From Sclerurus mexicanus (Eukaryota > Chordata > Aves > Passeriformes > Furnariidae), in the NCBI GenBank assembly GCA_013396755.1, contig VWZF01006903.1, forward strand, positions 1 to 64,000: 64,000 nucleotides of DNA, in the 5' to 3' direction. Shown piece after piece: positions 1 to 11,956 of this stretch (its first letter is position 1; each line of letters begins with the position of its first letter). Under the pieces are notes generated by a model. That model was not told where the DNA came from, searched no databases, and saw only the letters and a list, made by a program, of their open reading frames with translations. The position numbers and the translations under genes were made by a program.

Positions 1-170
1 CGTGATCCACCGGGAACGGCCGTGATCCAGTGGGAATGGCCTCTATCCACCGGGAATGGCTGCCAGACACCAGGAATGGTGGCTGGACACCGGGAATGGC
101 AGTCAAACACTGGGAATGGCTGTCAGACACTGGGAAGGGTGACTGGACACCGGGAATGGCATCTGATCTG
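1..170. repeat. Minisatellite, 20-bp unit, about 8 copies
   Basis: About eight head-to-tail copies of a 20-bp unit built on the core CACCGGGAATGGC followed by a variable 7-base linker run from the left edge. Copies differ at a few positions (CACTGGGAATGG, CACCAGGAATGG). The array is probably cut by the window edge, so its true length is unknown. The open frames crossing it are repeat artefacts. Confidence 0.85.
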
Positions 171-224
171 GCACGGTGAATCCCCCGAGGACACAGCGTG
201 CCAGGAATGGGGCAAAGCCACTGG

Positions 225-411
225 CTTCATGGGACCCCAGCCTTCCCAGGATTCTAACCTTCATGGGACCCCAGCCTTCCTGGGATCCTAACCTTCATAG
301 GATCCCAGCCTTCATGGGACCCCAGCCTTCATGGGATCCCAGCTTTCATGAGATCCCAGCCTTCCTGGGATCCTAACCTTCATGGGATCCCAGCCTTCAT
401 GGGACTCCAAG
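225..411. repeat. Minisatellite, 17-bp unit, 11 copies
   Basis: Eleven uninterrupted copies of a 17-bp unit, CTTCATGGGACCCCAGC and variants, fit exactly in 187 bases. Two unit types are interleaved: one ending CCAGC and one ending CCTAAC with CTTCCTGGG at its front. The unit is unrelated to the 20-bp array 55 bases to the left. Because 17 is not a multiple of 3, the reading frame rotates and the repeat-rich peptides are not a real protein. Confidence 0.92.
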
Positions 412-3400
412 GCACCACCCAGGGTGTGGTTGTGAAGCGCTGCCTCCTGTGCGTGTTTGCACAGCACTTAAAGCTCAACTGAGAATGTACGGGGGCTTCA
501 GATAGAAAGGGCTTCAGATTGAACTGCACTAGTCTGTGCAGCTTCAGATGGAAACACAAGTGTCTGTGTCTTGTGTACATGTGGTACCTGAGTCAGTATT
601 TCCTACCCATTTCCTCCCCTGGGCATGGACCAAAGAACCACGCTTTTGAACAGGACTTTGCCCGTGGTTGTGAATACAAATAATTCAGTGCTGACCTAAG
701 AGAAAGTAGAAGTCAGCCACCTAACCCCAGATGTGCTGTTACCCTAGGAACCTGCATTTCAGGTATTTGGCTTCCTTGTCTAAACATGCAGGAGACACAG
801 GATGCAGTACATAATTTTCCTCTGTGTATTTGGATTTGAGGGGGAAAAATAACACCAGCCCTGCCTGAGCTTGGAAAATCAGCAGTGCTCATACACCTGA
901 TGTGTCCCCCTGACAGTTATTGAGGAGGGCTGTCCTGAGGAAAGAGAGCAGCCTTTTCTGGGTAGGCAGGCACAGCTGGTCTGTTAAAATAGGGGCGAAA
1001 CGTTGGGTAAGAGATGCAGTTTTATGGGAAAATAAACAAGATGATCTGTTCATGTTTGAGCAGCAGTGAAGATGGAGATGTACTGGGCAGTTCCTCAGCG
1101 CTGGATAAAACTGTGTGTCACTGTTGGCAGTAAGCTTCCAACTAGAGTATGAAGAGAAGCATTTTGGATGCATAAAAGGGACCTACATACACATCAGAAA
1201 TAGTTAATGAGGATAAAAGCCTGCAGCTTTTCCCTTCAGAAGCGTATGACACTGCGTGATGCATGCCTCTACCCAAAATTCAGTGCTATTTCTTGCCAAA
1301 TGGGAATCCTGCCTGTAGTTCTGCAGCGTAAAGCCCATCCTGCCTTGATTATGCCAAAGTGCTCAGTGACCCCTTTGCACACTCCAAGTTCTTTCTTGCT
1401 TGGCTCCAGTATGAGAATGAAGAGCAGGGAGAGATTCATCCCTTCAGACTCCCGGGAAACTGGAGCCTCGTTAGAGAAGTGGGAGCTTTTCCTGCAGTCC
1501 TTAGGCATTGGCCTGCTGAACTGCACTACTGTGCACCACCCAAACCACAAAGAACTTGAAGAATGTTTTCTGGTGCAATGATTTTAGAGCAAATTTTACA
1601 GGGTTTGGAGAATGTTTCTGGTTTCTGTTCAGATCGTTCCTCTTTCAGTAACTGCAATAATTTAGTTGAAGAGAATCAGCCGTGTTAACTTCTCTGTTTA
1701 ACTCCTCAGAATGTAATTTCCCTGCAGTTAAGCCGTCCATCCCTGCATTGTGAAGGGGAAATACAGAAGTGCAGCACACAGACGACAGTGGCACAGCAAA
1801 CACAGCACATAGCTGGTGGTTAAGCCACATGCCAAGGCAGACTGACAAGCTGCTCCTGTCAGGAGCAGCAGGAGTCCCATGGTGGACTATGAAATTCTAG
1901 AAGAGTCGTTGGAGGCGTCAGGGAACCTCACGCAGCTCCCAGAGGAATCGCCGGTTTCCTCAAGCTGGAAGAGGGCTGTTTTTCCTTTGTCCCTGCCAGC
2001 CCGGGTGTATGGCCCTCCCTCCCACGTATCCTCTCTGACGTCTGTCCTTGGTCCCCTTCCAGGCAGGCTGTGACCTGGCACCCAGCCCTACAGCTGAGCG
2101 CCAGATCCATCTCCAGCCTTCCCCCGGAGCTCATCCTGCCCGTGTCCACAGCCTGACCCCAAGCACAGGCCTGACCGAGGAGCCGCGCGGAGCAGTCAGC
2201 TGTGCTGAAGTCCAAGGCTCCACTGCCCTGCAGGGCACTTGCAAAGCTCTCTGCTGTATTTACTCACCTTGAATCTTTGCTTTTTGTTTCAAGCTACCTC
2301 AGTGCCAGAGAGAAACTAATGTTTTTGAACTCCCATACAAACAGTTTCATATATAAACAGATGTTTCAATAGCCATTTCCTGCACACTACACACAGCCTT
2401 TTTTCCTTTCACTAGTTTAGGGATTTCTCATTTCTGCAAGCTTTTTAGTTACTGTGTCTTCATCTGTCCCACTTCACATCAAACAGAAGTACAGACTACA
2501 CCTAACTCCACACTCATCTTTCATTTAAAGACATTCTCAGACAGGTCTGCTCTAGCTTCTCCAGGCAGTCAAACCAAAGGCAGAACTTACTTCTGGAAGC
2601 AACAGGCACCAGTGAGAACTCAGTGTTTTTGATTAGTGTCCTGCCACAGACATGAACAAATCTTTTACTTGTTGTGGCCCAAACCTATCAATGCAAAAAA
2701 TAACAGAACTTTTAATAAGAGTCATTCCTAAGCAGAGGAACAGAGAAAAGGAACAGATTAACCTGTGGTGACAGAAATGACTTCTTTTGTCCAGAAGCAG
2801 TTACCAGCAATTGTAGAGGGAAATACCTTTATTTATGTGCTGCTTCATCATGTATGGCATGCGGGTATTAAGACTCCATACCCTATGCACAGACACGTTG
2901 GTAAGCACATACCCAAACATCCAGATGTTTGACAGCACAGCATCTTTTGTGTGATAGATGCCTTTGCAAGTAGGCTTTCCTAGGGATCCCACACGTCCTT
3001 TGAAACAAAACTACGTGTGACCATTTTAATCCTCACCTGTTTTTTCTGATTTTTTTTTTTGTTATTAACTTTTCCCTCCTGAAATCCTCCAAAGCTTCAG
3101 CTGGTGGATGCATCTGAAACAGCAACCACTACATTTACATACATTCTTTTGCAGAAACAGGAGATTTTTTGATGGCTAGAAATTAAATATCTTTCCCCCT
3201 ATAAAGGGGAAAGCACACTTGTTCAGGTGTGATGGATAGGTACTCCAACTCGCATGTACTTTACAAATGAGAGGAGCGCCCATGTATGCTTTGTAGGTTG
3301 CAATAGGCTCCATCACATCTTCAATGACAGCAGGAATGGCTCACTAGCTATGCAAAAATGTGGCAACACAAAGTGTTATATATCAGTAACTGCATTACTG

Positions 3401-4418
3401 ACTTAATCAGCAACCTCTGCCACGACAGTGACATTCATGTCACTGAAAAATATCCTTGAAGACGGTGCATACCTGTAATGAGACTTGCCAAGGTGAAGAG
3501 TGGGACTTCGCTTCAGTACCTGATATAATTCTCCCTATGGTGTTTGCTGGCCATTCTCCAATACACAGAGAAATACATTCAATCAGCAAAGTCACATCCC
3601 AACAGTTCATTGATCCTAGACTCAGTGGCTCCTACAACTTGAACTATTGAGGAAAGAGATCAGTATTAAACACAAATCCTTAGTCATGTTTCACATACAC
3701 CACACAGTCAGTTCTAGAATAAGTGCCTGACACACTTGGGATATTAAAAATGCTGTAAATTTAAGAACATCAGTGGAAAAGTTTGCCATGCAAGTGTAGA
3801 GCTTACTGCCAAAATTTCAGCATTGAGGAGATGAGCTTAAACTACGTGAGATTGTTATTAGTCAGCTTCAGCAAAGGACAGCTGGCTTCTGTGATGCCTG
3901 AAAGGTGGGAGAGCAGTACAGGGAAGAGCTGCTGTCTGACACAGGGTGGGAACCTCCAAATTTAATATTGCAATAGAGAAAAGTACTTTATTTCATATAA
4001 AGGCATATAATACCCAGATATTCCATTTTTCTGTGACAAAAGTAACAAAAAATGTAAATAATAAATTAATGAGAAGAAAACGCACAGAAAGGCGCAGGTC
4101 TGGTGACTTAGGTGAGGGGCTGGCCTGTATTTGAACATGAGGGAAGGGGCTCCAGAGAGGTGAAAGCAGAGGACATGCATGTCCCCGCTTTCTGCAGCCC
4201 TAGGTGAGATCTCAGCATCAGCACTCAGGCACAGCACCAAAGGGCTCACACTTGGAGGAAGGAAGCATGTAAACAGTGTATAAACAATTTTAACTAACCT
4301 AAAACTGCTTTTACAGAGCTTCAGCCTATTTCAGAAAACCTTTTCTATCACAAACATAGATTGGGCCTTTAGTGAAACAGCAGCATTATTTTGGTCACTA
4401 AACATTTTGAACCTCCCC

Positions 4419-4462
4419 ATATATACATATATATATATATACACACACACACACATACACAT
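4419..4462. repeat. (TA)n-(CA)n compound microsatellite
   Basis: Alternating TA dinucleotides pass directly into CA dinucleotides with one interruption near the end. It is a simple sequence repeat, likely polymorphic in length. Confidence 0.9.
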
Positions 4463-7400
4463 CTTCTGTTCAACATTGGAGCAGGAAAAGACACAGTGCA
4501 GGCTTACAGTACAGGAACTGTGTTACAGCTCTAGGGATTGTTTTTGTTTGAGGGAAGAAGTAGGTTGTTGAACAACAGGCATCACACAATCAAAATGGGG
4601 CTCTTCTGCTTCCTTAGAACCACTTGCCTCATCTTTTCCTTATATCCTTTTTGAGAAAGCAGCTACAGCAGCACGACACTAAATTAACCCCTGATTCTAC
4701 TGTTAGAGTGAGGTTGATGCTGAAAAAAGGTTTGAAATTTAGCAAATGCAGATCACTACAAAAACAAGGAAGAAATTGCAATATAACCCATCACACCGTG
4801 AATTCAAACAGACAGACAAGCTTTTCCTAAAGTTGGATTCTCTGAGACAATGGCACGTGCAGGATTTTCCAGACAATGTGAACACAAAACAGCACTTACC
4901 TACATGCAGGAATTTCTGCTCAGTTGGCAAAGCAGTTTGCCCTACAACCAGAACCAGAAGCAGGGTAAGCAAATTACCCACTTCTGCCGGTGCAGTACAG
5001 CACGGGGCAGGTGATGGCACCCAGGCCTGAATAGTTCTGTGTGCTTCCAGCACTACGGAGAGCTGTCCCCGGTGTGTGTTGGAAACACAAAAGGGTGTTT
5101 GGGCAAGGTTCACTGCCCCCCAGGCTGTGACCCCATCTCTGCTCTACAGTAAAAATTGTAGGAGGTGAGCAGGGACCAGAAGATGCTGGGGAGGAAGAGT
5201 GGGTCTGTGCTGCCAGGCTGTGTGCCAGGTGGAGCTCAGGATGTAATCCTGGCCGGCAGGAGTTCACCAGGGCACTTGACCCAGATTCCTTGTGTTTCAC
5301 TACCTTTAACACCGTGGGGCACAAAATCTCCCCTTCCTCACACCTGTTGACACAGTGTTGCTGGAGCTGTCTTTTGTGGCCGGAGGCGAGCATGAAGTCT
5401 GCAGCATTGTTTCCTTGCTTGTGTTTCTCCCTTTTGTTTTCTAAGCTTCCTTCACATCATCTGAGTGGCATAGCCTGTAGTATACTGAAAGCCTGATAAT
5501 AAGACAGATGACATCTGTTTAGGTCACATATTAGAAAGGATTAATGCTTCTAAGGACTTACAAGCTACAGCTTAGTACTCTGCTATCTGAACACATGGAC
5601 TCTGGTACATGTGATGGCTGTCAGCTCAAGACTCAGCACTCCTACAGCCCAAGAAACATGGAAGCTGGACATCCAAATGACCATGGCAAAGGATATGCAC
5701 CCTTCCTTTCACTGATGCAGGCTGGCAGTAAAAGCTACCAGCGACCATGTGCTTAGTCTGATGAAGGGTCTCCAGGAGGAAAAACAGCTCCCCAGCACTG
5801 GTTTTGCCTGGGACAGGGGTGCTGCCCCGTAGAAAACGACAGGTTGATTCCAGCTGACAGAGGTGGAAAGTGGAGAACACACCCATTTTTATACTGAGCT
5901 TCCCCCTGCGGAGAGGCAGGGGGTGGGATGACCTGGACTATAGCATGAGCAGAAAGCACCACAGCTCCTTCCCTCAGCAGGCAGGAAGTACTTGTGGACA
6001 GGCAGTACTTGCAGACTCGAGCAGACCAGGGCTCTTGACACAGGCTCACAGGCATTAGATTCCCCTTTTTTTTTGCAGAGGGTCAGCTGGATCTTGTGAT
6101 ATGCTTAAATAACAAGGCTTTAGAAAGAAACTCAATAGGTACATTGTGTTCTTCATTTCAGATCCATAGTTCTGAGTGGAGGAAAAAGAAATAAAACTTA
6201 GAAATCAATCTTAGAGTCCTAAGGTCCCCTGAAAGAGAAAGGCAAGTGGCTGCCGCAGCAAGTGCCACTAAGTTATTTAACTGGTACTGTGGGAGTTGAT
6301 TAGAATTATTTATTTCCAACTCATAAACCCACATGCTGCCTCTTTCTCTCTTGCCAATTAACAGTATTACTTAGCACTAATAGACTGCTTTCATTTTCAA
6401 AGGGCTTAGGAAGACAAATTAATGACCTCAACATGTCTGAAAGGAACAGATGGCAATGAAGTATTAACATTGCAATTTCACAGTTGGACAAGCTCCTGAG
6501 AGAGGGGGCAATAGGAGTATCTGGAGGGCACCTGGCCCTGCTCCATGTGTGGAGCTGGGCTTCCTCAGTCTCCACTCTGAGCTTCTGCTTTTAACCCAGC
6601 CTCATCACCACACATTACTTTTCCTAAGCAAAGTTACACTGTTTTCCTTATTGCATCTTTAACAGGGAATAATATCACTCCAGAAGGCCTCTTACCTCAG
6701 TGCATCTCCAGACAGGTCATTAGTGCTTTGGATTTAAAAGACTAAGTGTCTATCCAATAATGCAATTAGTCCAGCCTGCCATTATTTCTTACTGGCGATA
6801 CGCAGAGAAGTGATCAGGAAGAAATACGTTCCCCTGTCCGTACAGTAGAGATGCTCCTTTTCCCTGGGAACATCTTGAGCATCTTGGTTACATTTGGGTA
6901 CAGAATGGTTGATTGCTTTTTCCTGCCTCAGAAGACCGTGGGCATGGAGCACCATCTCAAATAGCAACTGTGCAGTGATAATAGTCAGTGTCAAATGTTG
7001 GACAGGTTTTGGCCTCTCCTCTAGGAATAGTAACAGTAAATAAAAATTCGGAGTGACATAAATTATTCTAACACCTTCTCAGAGCTATTTCGTCAGCATA
7101 CTGATATTAGTATCAATTCCCTTCAATCTGTGCTGAGTCACTGAGCCAAGCATCTCAGCCCATTATCAATCTCTCAGCCTCAAGTATCACATACAATGAA
7201 ATCCTTCTAGAGACATTAGTTATTGTCTAGGGACGACACAACATATGAAAAACACTGCATTAGCTGTGGCTTTTCCCATATGTTAAGGGAAAGAAGAAGC
7301 ACTGAGGCAAAATGGTTAAGCACCCAGTGTGCCGGTGCAGCCCTCCCTGAGGATTCCAGGGAAAGGCAACACCCATTTCCTCAGCTCTAACTGGTTTCTG

Positions 7401-9173
7401 AGCATTCAGGCTGGGGAGCAGGGGCAACATGATGCAATGCAAGCTGGTTTTCAGATGGGCTCAAGAAAATAATACACCCTGATTTCACACTGGCGTGACA
7501 AGCATCTGTGTTCAGCATTGACCCACTCAGTTATAAATCTAGTGTGAGTTTTCCTGCTACTTTTTTATAATTGAAAGTAGAATGTAATGGATTTAGATTT
7601 TCCTAAGTTAGAAAACATTAAAAAACAGAATCAGAATTCTCACATTTACAAGAGTAACACTTAAACAGAGAATACTTAATATACAATGTGTCTGCATTTA
7701 ATTTTTTTTTAAATTGAACCTAAATGCAAAATTAATCCAAATTGCCTTTTTTTGAGGCATCCATCACACAAATGAAAAGACTTGTTTCATCCATGCAGCT
7801 AATATTCAGATGAGTGTTTGTTGTTAGTCTTTTCCCCCTTAGACCTCTATTAATATACCTTGTACTTGAAACTTTTCCAAAGCACAGGAAATCCTCAAAC
7901 ATAAACACTATTTTTATAAACAACAGCAACACCAATTATTATCCTAAAGACTCACAATGCACATAAAGAGTGAGCATCTGTTTTTCTGGACCTGCAAATC
8001 ATTGGTATCCTTTCCCCTTACTTGTTATTTATTTTTCTCATCCAGAAGTGATAATCAGTGTTTAGGACTGTGGTAGCAAGTCTGTACCAATGCACAAACC
8101 ATGGGTAATTACCACCAGAGCTGTATGAAATCTAAGAATTGTTCCAGCTTTTACAGTACAACAGCCAAAGCATTCAAGGGATTTTGTCATATTGTTGCAG
8201 TCCCTTCTGCAAACCATTTCTTTCTGACCAGTTTGTTACTGGTCCTATTTTATCATCTTCCTAGGTGTGTGTTGGGGGGCTTTATTTTGAAGCAGTGCTT
8301 GGAATAGCAGGGCTGGGAAGGAGAATACAGGGTATTCCACATGTCAAATAACTTAAAAGTATGGATTATGCTGGCCATTGGAGCAAGGTACACTTCCAAT
8401 TTTAAAGGTCTAGTTTGACTCTTCACATCTTTAATTCTCCTGCACACCCCAGGACAAGCTAATAGACAACACAAGGTTTTAGACCACCATAGTGCTTAAA
8501 ACTCTCAAAGTGTAATATTTGAAGAAAGGGAGAAATCAGTGTTCAATACTCTGGACCATAAAATAAGTTTGTACAGAAATTGTTTAGTTAAACTCTAAAT
8601 AACAGCAGAGTGATTTCATTTAGTTACTTGTTACTTCTTTACTTCTATTAAAGCTTTAAGAAAAGGAATTTTAACATCCAGGATCATTATCAAAACTTGG
8701 CTGCTCAGAGCTATAGAGGCATCCTGAGTAAGGCATCGTATTCCAGTAGTTTCAGACTTGGTTCATATAAAACTCCTTTTGAGCTCAGACTTCATTGAGG
8801 CTTAAGTCCCAGAGCCTGAATGAAGCCTCTTGAACTCAAAGCCAATTTCACAGGAGCCAGCTCTGTTTAATTCCACTTTGCCCAGGAGTGAAATTATAAC
8901 ATTAATGTATCACAGCCCACTGACCAAAGGCCACATATGACACTGGGAATAGTATTCTCAGCGTCCTTGACAAACCCTTCACTTCAAATGGGCCTTGCAC
9001 TATGGCTGCATTACACTATCATTAAAGGTTTCTCACTGAGAAATTGTTTGCAAAGTTGATTTTAGGAGAAAAGAAAAATTCTTTAAGCTACCCAAATGAC
9101 CAAGGCACTCAGAACAAATAACCTTACAGCTGTACTTTGGGGAAGACACAAGGTCTCACTTTCAGCAGGCGCT

Positions 9174-9181
9174 TGACGTCA
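9174..9181. promoter_or_regulatory. Full CRE palindrome TGACGTCA
   Basis: An exact 8-base CREB/ATF consensus palindrome lies about 0.9 kb downstream of the GPRIN2 stop codon. It retains its CpG in an AT-rich, CpG-poor setting. Motif match only; no evidence of occupancy. Confidence 0.3.
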
Positions 9182-10065
9182 GACCAGAGCGGGAACACAA
9201 GACGAGCAAAGGTTACATGCAAACTGTCCCCTGTGGCTTATGCAACAGCCAAATAACCACTGCTCAGGATAGATGCACATAAAAAACATCTCACTGGGAA
9301 TTACCTTTAATATAAGCAAAACAGAACTGCTTATGAGTTGTAGGGCATGATGTGTGACACACTAATCTGAACAGCTTTTGGATTATGTCTCTACAACAAG
9401 CATTCAGTAAGTAATTCACAATACATGAGTCATCTTTGGTAATACTGTACATTTGTGTCAATCACTTGGCAAACATCAGTTCTGGATATTTAGAGTGTAA
9501 TTCGTAACTACAAACTAATTGGAAAGTTAGAGGAGCATCCAACACACGTGAGCTTGCAGAGTTTAGATTAACAACACTGAAATTACTTCACAGTTATGTA
9601 GAAAAAGTTACAATTCTTTGTCATAGAGCATTACACTAGTCTGTCATTTTGTCTACAGTTAAAGTGGGCTTATAGTCAGCATTATTATTAATTAACAGCA
9701 AATCAGCTCCCAAAACAATTTGAGGGAGTAGGATTGAAAGCTAAGAACTTTGATTAAAGCAAAATTTTCTAACTTTGTTTTCTAATCCTAAATTATTAAA
9801 ATACAGAAAAAGTCATCGTTATTTTAAAAAGATGCATCATTTAGAAAAGAAGTTTCATTCCTTACAATATGGTTTAAAGCTAACATAGAAGAAAACAGTG
9901 CTACATTAAATACAGTCAAGAGCATTCAGATTACATGATCAGCTTATGTTCTGTTATGTGCCCCAACCATGGGTTTTTCCTTGCTTTGATGTATATTTGA
10001 TGATCACTGAACTTACCCTGATGTGGACTGTCCACATGTACTGTGTTAACAACTAAGAGTCAGCA

Positions 10066-10071
10066 TTTATT
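10066..10071 (-). terminator. Candidate poly(A) signal of GPRIN2
   Basis: AATAAA on the minus strand lies 46 bases past the GPRIN2 stop codon. That is unusually close to the stop, so the main 3' end may lie further left. Confidence 0.3.
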
Positions 10072-10116
10072 TACAATTCAGGAGCAGCACAGCTATCCCA
10101 CATCCTACAGCTGTGC

Positions 10117-11913
10117 TCATTCCACTGCAGTACTGGAACGAGCACAACAGCTTGGATATCTCAGGGAATGCATCACTGTTCTGAAAGGCCTTTTTTTCCC
10201 CATTTTTTCAGAAGGTGGTTCCTCGTTACTTTTCTCAGCCACCTTAGGAGGCTCTGTCTGGAACTGTTCTATTTGAAACTCGAGATGTTTTTGAATGGCT
10301 ACCCCGAGTACTTCTGGATCCACAGATGCCCCATACACTTCCCACGTCATTCCTTCATCATCCCATCTCACTTCGCGTACTGGAGATTTGGGGGCCTCCA
10401 AGTCTTGCTCCAGGTTCACCTCTGGGAACACATGTGAGTGACCTTCTGCTGCTGGGCTTGTTGCCACAGATTTGCATTCCATGGTCGGAAGAGTTTGTAC
10501 CTCGGCATCTCTACACTCAAGAGGTGGTTTCAGGCCTTTCGTTAAATCGTTCATAGAGGTCATAGTCCACATATCCTTAGTTGTCACTGCCATGTCTGCA
10601 CCGTGCTGGCTGCTGAGGGCAACGCAGGCAGCCTTGGTTTCTGGAGGAGCTCTCTCCTGCTGAGCACAGTGCTGAGCGTGCTGCAGTTGGTCTGCAGGAA
10701 CATTACAGCACTTCAGGACCCTCTTGGCATCCAGGCCTGATTCACTTACTGAAGACACCAGTTTAGGATATGTCAGAATGTCTGAAGCAGAAAAGGAATG
10801 AAAATAGCCAGGTGCTGCAGGCTCTTTTCCTGTCTCACTGACAGAGCACACCAACCGTGGAACGAGCTGTATGGACGGGATAGGCAAAGAGTGGCAGTAG
10901 GCAGGGATGGTGGCATCTGCCTTCAAGGCATCCTGCCTTATACTGCAGGGCCCCGCAGAGTTGTTATGAACTGTCATCACCATGGGGGAGTATGCAGAGT
11001 TTGGAATATTACCGTAAGTCAGACCACCATGAATAATCCCAGTGGCTTGATTGAACATTGTCCTGTTTGGGAAACTATTTCCAGGCATGTGGTGTCCTAG
11101 AACAGCAGCATGAAATGCTCCAGGATCTGTGTAAACAGCAGTGTTACGTGGAATAGTGCCACTGTCAAAGGTGTTTGTGGGGACTTTTTGGTCTCTAGGT
11201 AGGACTGGAAGATGAGTCACAAGGTTTTGATAGTGAGATGTGTTTTCATTTGTTTCTGAACCATACGTCTGTGTTTGGAAGGACATCCCCGCCACTGGCA
11301 GACCATGCCTGCAGCTAGAAGAGCTTAGGCTGGAGTAGGTAGCACTGGTTTCTGTGTAAGTGACATAAGTCTGCTGTTTGCAACCGCAAGTTAGGTCTGA
11401 GTGGCTTCTCTGAAGGGCAGTTCTTGATTCTTCCATTTCACACATGCTTTGTGGGTGAACAGTGCAGGCTGAAGCAATATTGTCAGCAGTGCTGCTCTTC
11501 ACACACATCTTAGCATCCCCCACTTCCCAGGATGCTGAGGGCTGTTCAGTGATAAGAAAATGGTTTGTAGTCTTAGTTCTGCTCTCTGTACCATCATTGG
11601 CTGACTGCTCACTTATGGTTTGGGCCTCTGATCCAAGTCCCATCACCCCAGGCTGCGAGAAGGACCATCCAGGACTCTGCACACTCCTTGCATCGCTCTT
11701 GTTTTCCAGGGTATGGCAGACGCTGCTACTATAGCTTTTCTTCAGCTCCTGCTTGTTGTTCAGCCTTTCCTCTAGACTTGATTGCCCAGTACAGGTCAGA
11801 TTTGAGGAGCTCTTGGACAAGGGGTGACTGTTGACATTCAAGAGTCTGTGACAAGTGGAACTTAGCGAGTCCTGGTAGGAATGGGTGTGGAGCTGGTGGC
11901 TGTCAGCTGACAT
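10117..11913 (-). CDS. GPRIN2: G protein-regulated inducer of neurite outgrowth 2
   Basis: GPRIN2 is a cytoplasmic/membrane-associated adaptor that binds activated G-alpha subunits (Go, Gi, Gz) and promotes neurite outgrowth. The 598-codon frame matches the human protein in scattered islands: an SSS-rich N-terminal stretch near residues 31-68, the LQRSHSDL motif at 167-174, a TYPKLVSSVSESGL block, a TKDMWTMTSMNDL block, and a highly conserved C-terminus from about residue 512 containing VRWDDEGMTWEVYGA and LGVAIQKHLE (GRIN C-terminal domain). A final PSCC pair is a plausible lipidation site. It is longer than the human protein (about 458 residues); the extra length lies in the disordered middle. 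The ATG at 11,913 was chosen because a strong minus-strand splice acceptor (pyrimidine tract then CTCCAG) ends at 11,942, so the 40 codons open further upstream are intron. The whole coding region is in one exon, as is usual for the family. It points away from SYT15. Confidence 0.97.
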   Translation of the reverse strand: MSADSHQLHTHSYQDSLSSTCHRLLNVNSHPLSKSSSNLTCTGQSSLEERLNNKQELKKSYSSSVCHTLENKSDARSVQSPGWSFSQPGVMGLGSEAQTISEQSANDGTESRTKTTNHFLITEQPSASWEVGDAKMCVKSSTADNIASACTVHPQSMCEMEESRTALQRSHSDLTCGCKQQTYVTYTETSATYSSLSSSSCRHGLPVAGMSFQTQTYGSETNENTSHYQNLVTHLPVLPRDQKVPTNTFDSGTIPRNTAVYTDPGAFHAAVLGHHMPGNSFPNRTMFNQATGIIHGGLTYGNIPNSAYSPMVMTVHNNSAGPCSIRQDALKADATIPAYCHSLPIPSIQLVPRLVCSVSETGKEPAAPGYFHSFSASDILTYPKLVSSVSESGLDAKRVLKCCNVPADQLQHAQHCAQQERAPPETKAACVALSSQHGADMAVTTKDMWTMTSMNDLTKGLKPPLECRDAEVQTLPTMECKSVATSPAAEGHSHVFPEVNLEQDLEAPKSPVREVRWDDEGMTWEVYGASVDPEVLGVAIQKHLEFQIEQFQTEPPKVAEKSNEEPPSEKMGKKRPFRTVMHSLRYPSCCARSSTAVE

Positions 11914-11956
11914 GGCAAAGAAGAGAGATCTGCAGGAAACTCTGGAGAAGGAAAAG
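11914..11956 (-). promoter_or_regulatory. GPRIN2: Splice acceptor and 5' UTR of the GPRIN2 coding exon
   Basis: On the minus strand a pyrimidine-rich tract ends in CTCCAG at 11,942, followed by 28 bases of untranslated exon (11,941-11,914) and the ATG. This implies at least one non-coding upstream exon to the right. I could not identify that exon or the promoter. Confidence 0.75.

Larger units (their letters stand above)
412..10065. other. Non-coding interval downstream of GPRIN2
   Basis: I found no convincing gene. Open frames here are short, lack family resemblance and lack paired splice sites. Contents I can point to are a (TA)n(CA)n microsatellite near 4,419-4,462, a 42-base exon-like segment on the minus strand at 4,900-4,941, and a full CRE palindrome at 9,174-9,181. 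Positions 1,860-2,280 are slightly more GC-rich. The lower part of the interval next to GPRIN2 probably contains its 3' untranslated region, whose end I cannot place. Confidence 0.6.

Noticed and set aside
22..376. Repeat-rich peptides with STGNG and MGPQPSWDP motifs
   Set aside because: They are translations of minisatellites; the 17-bp unit rotates the frame every copy.
1207..1581. 124-codon plus-strand frame
   Set aside because: No start context, splice partners or family resemblance, and an equally long frame is open on the opposite strand.
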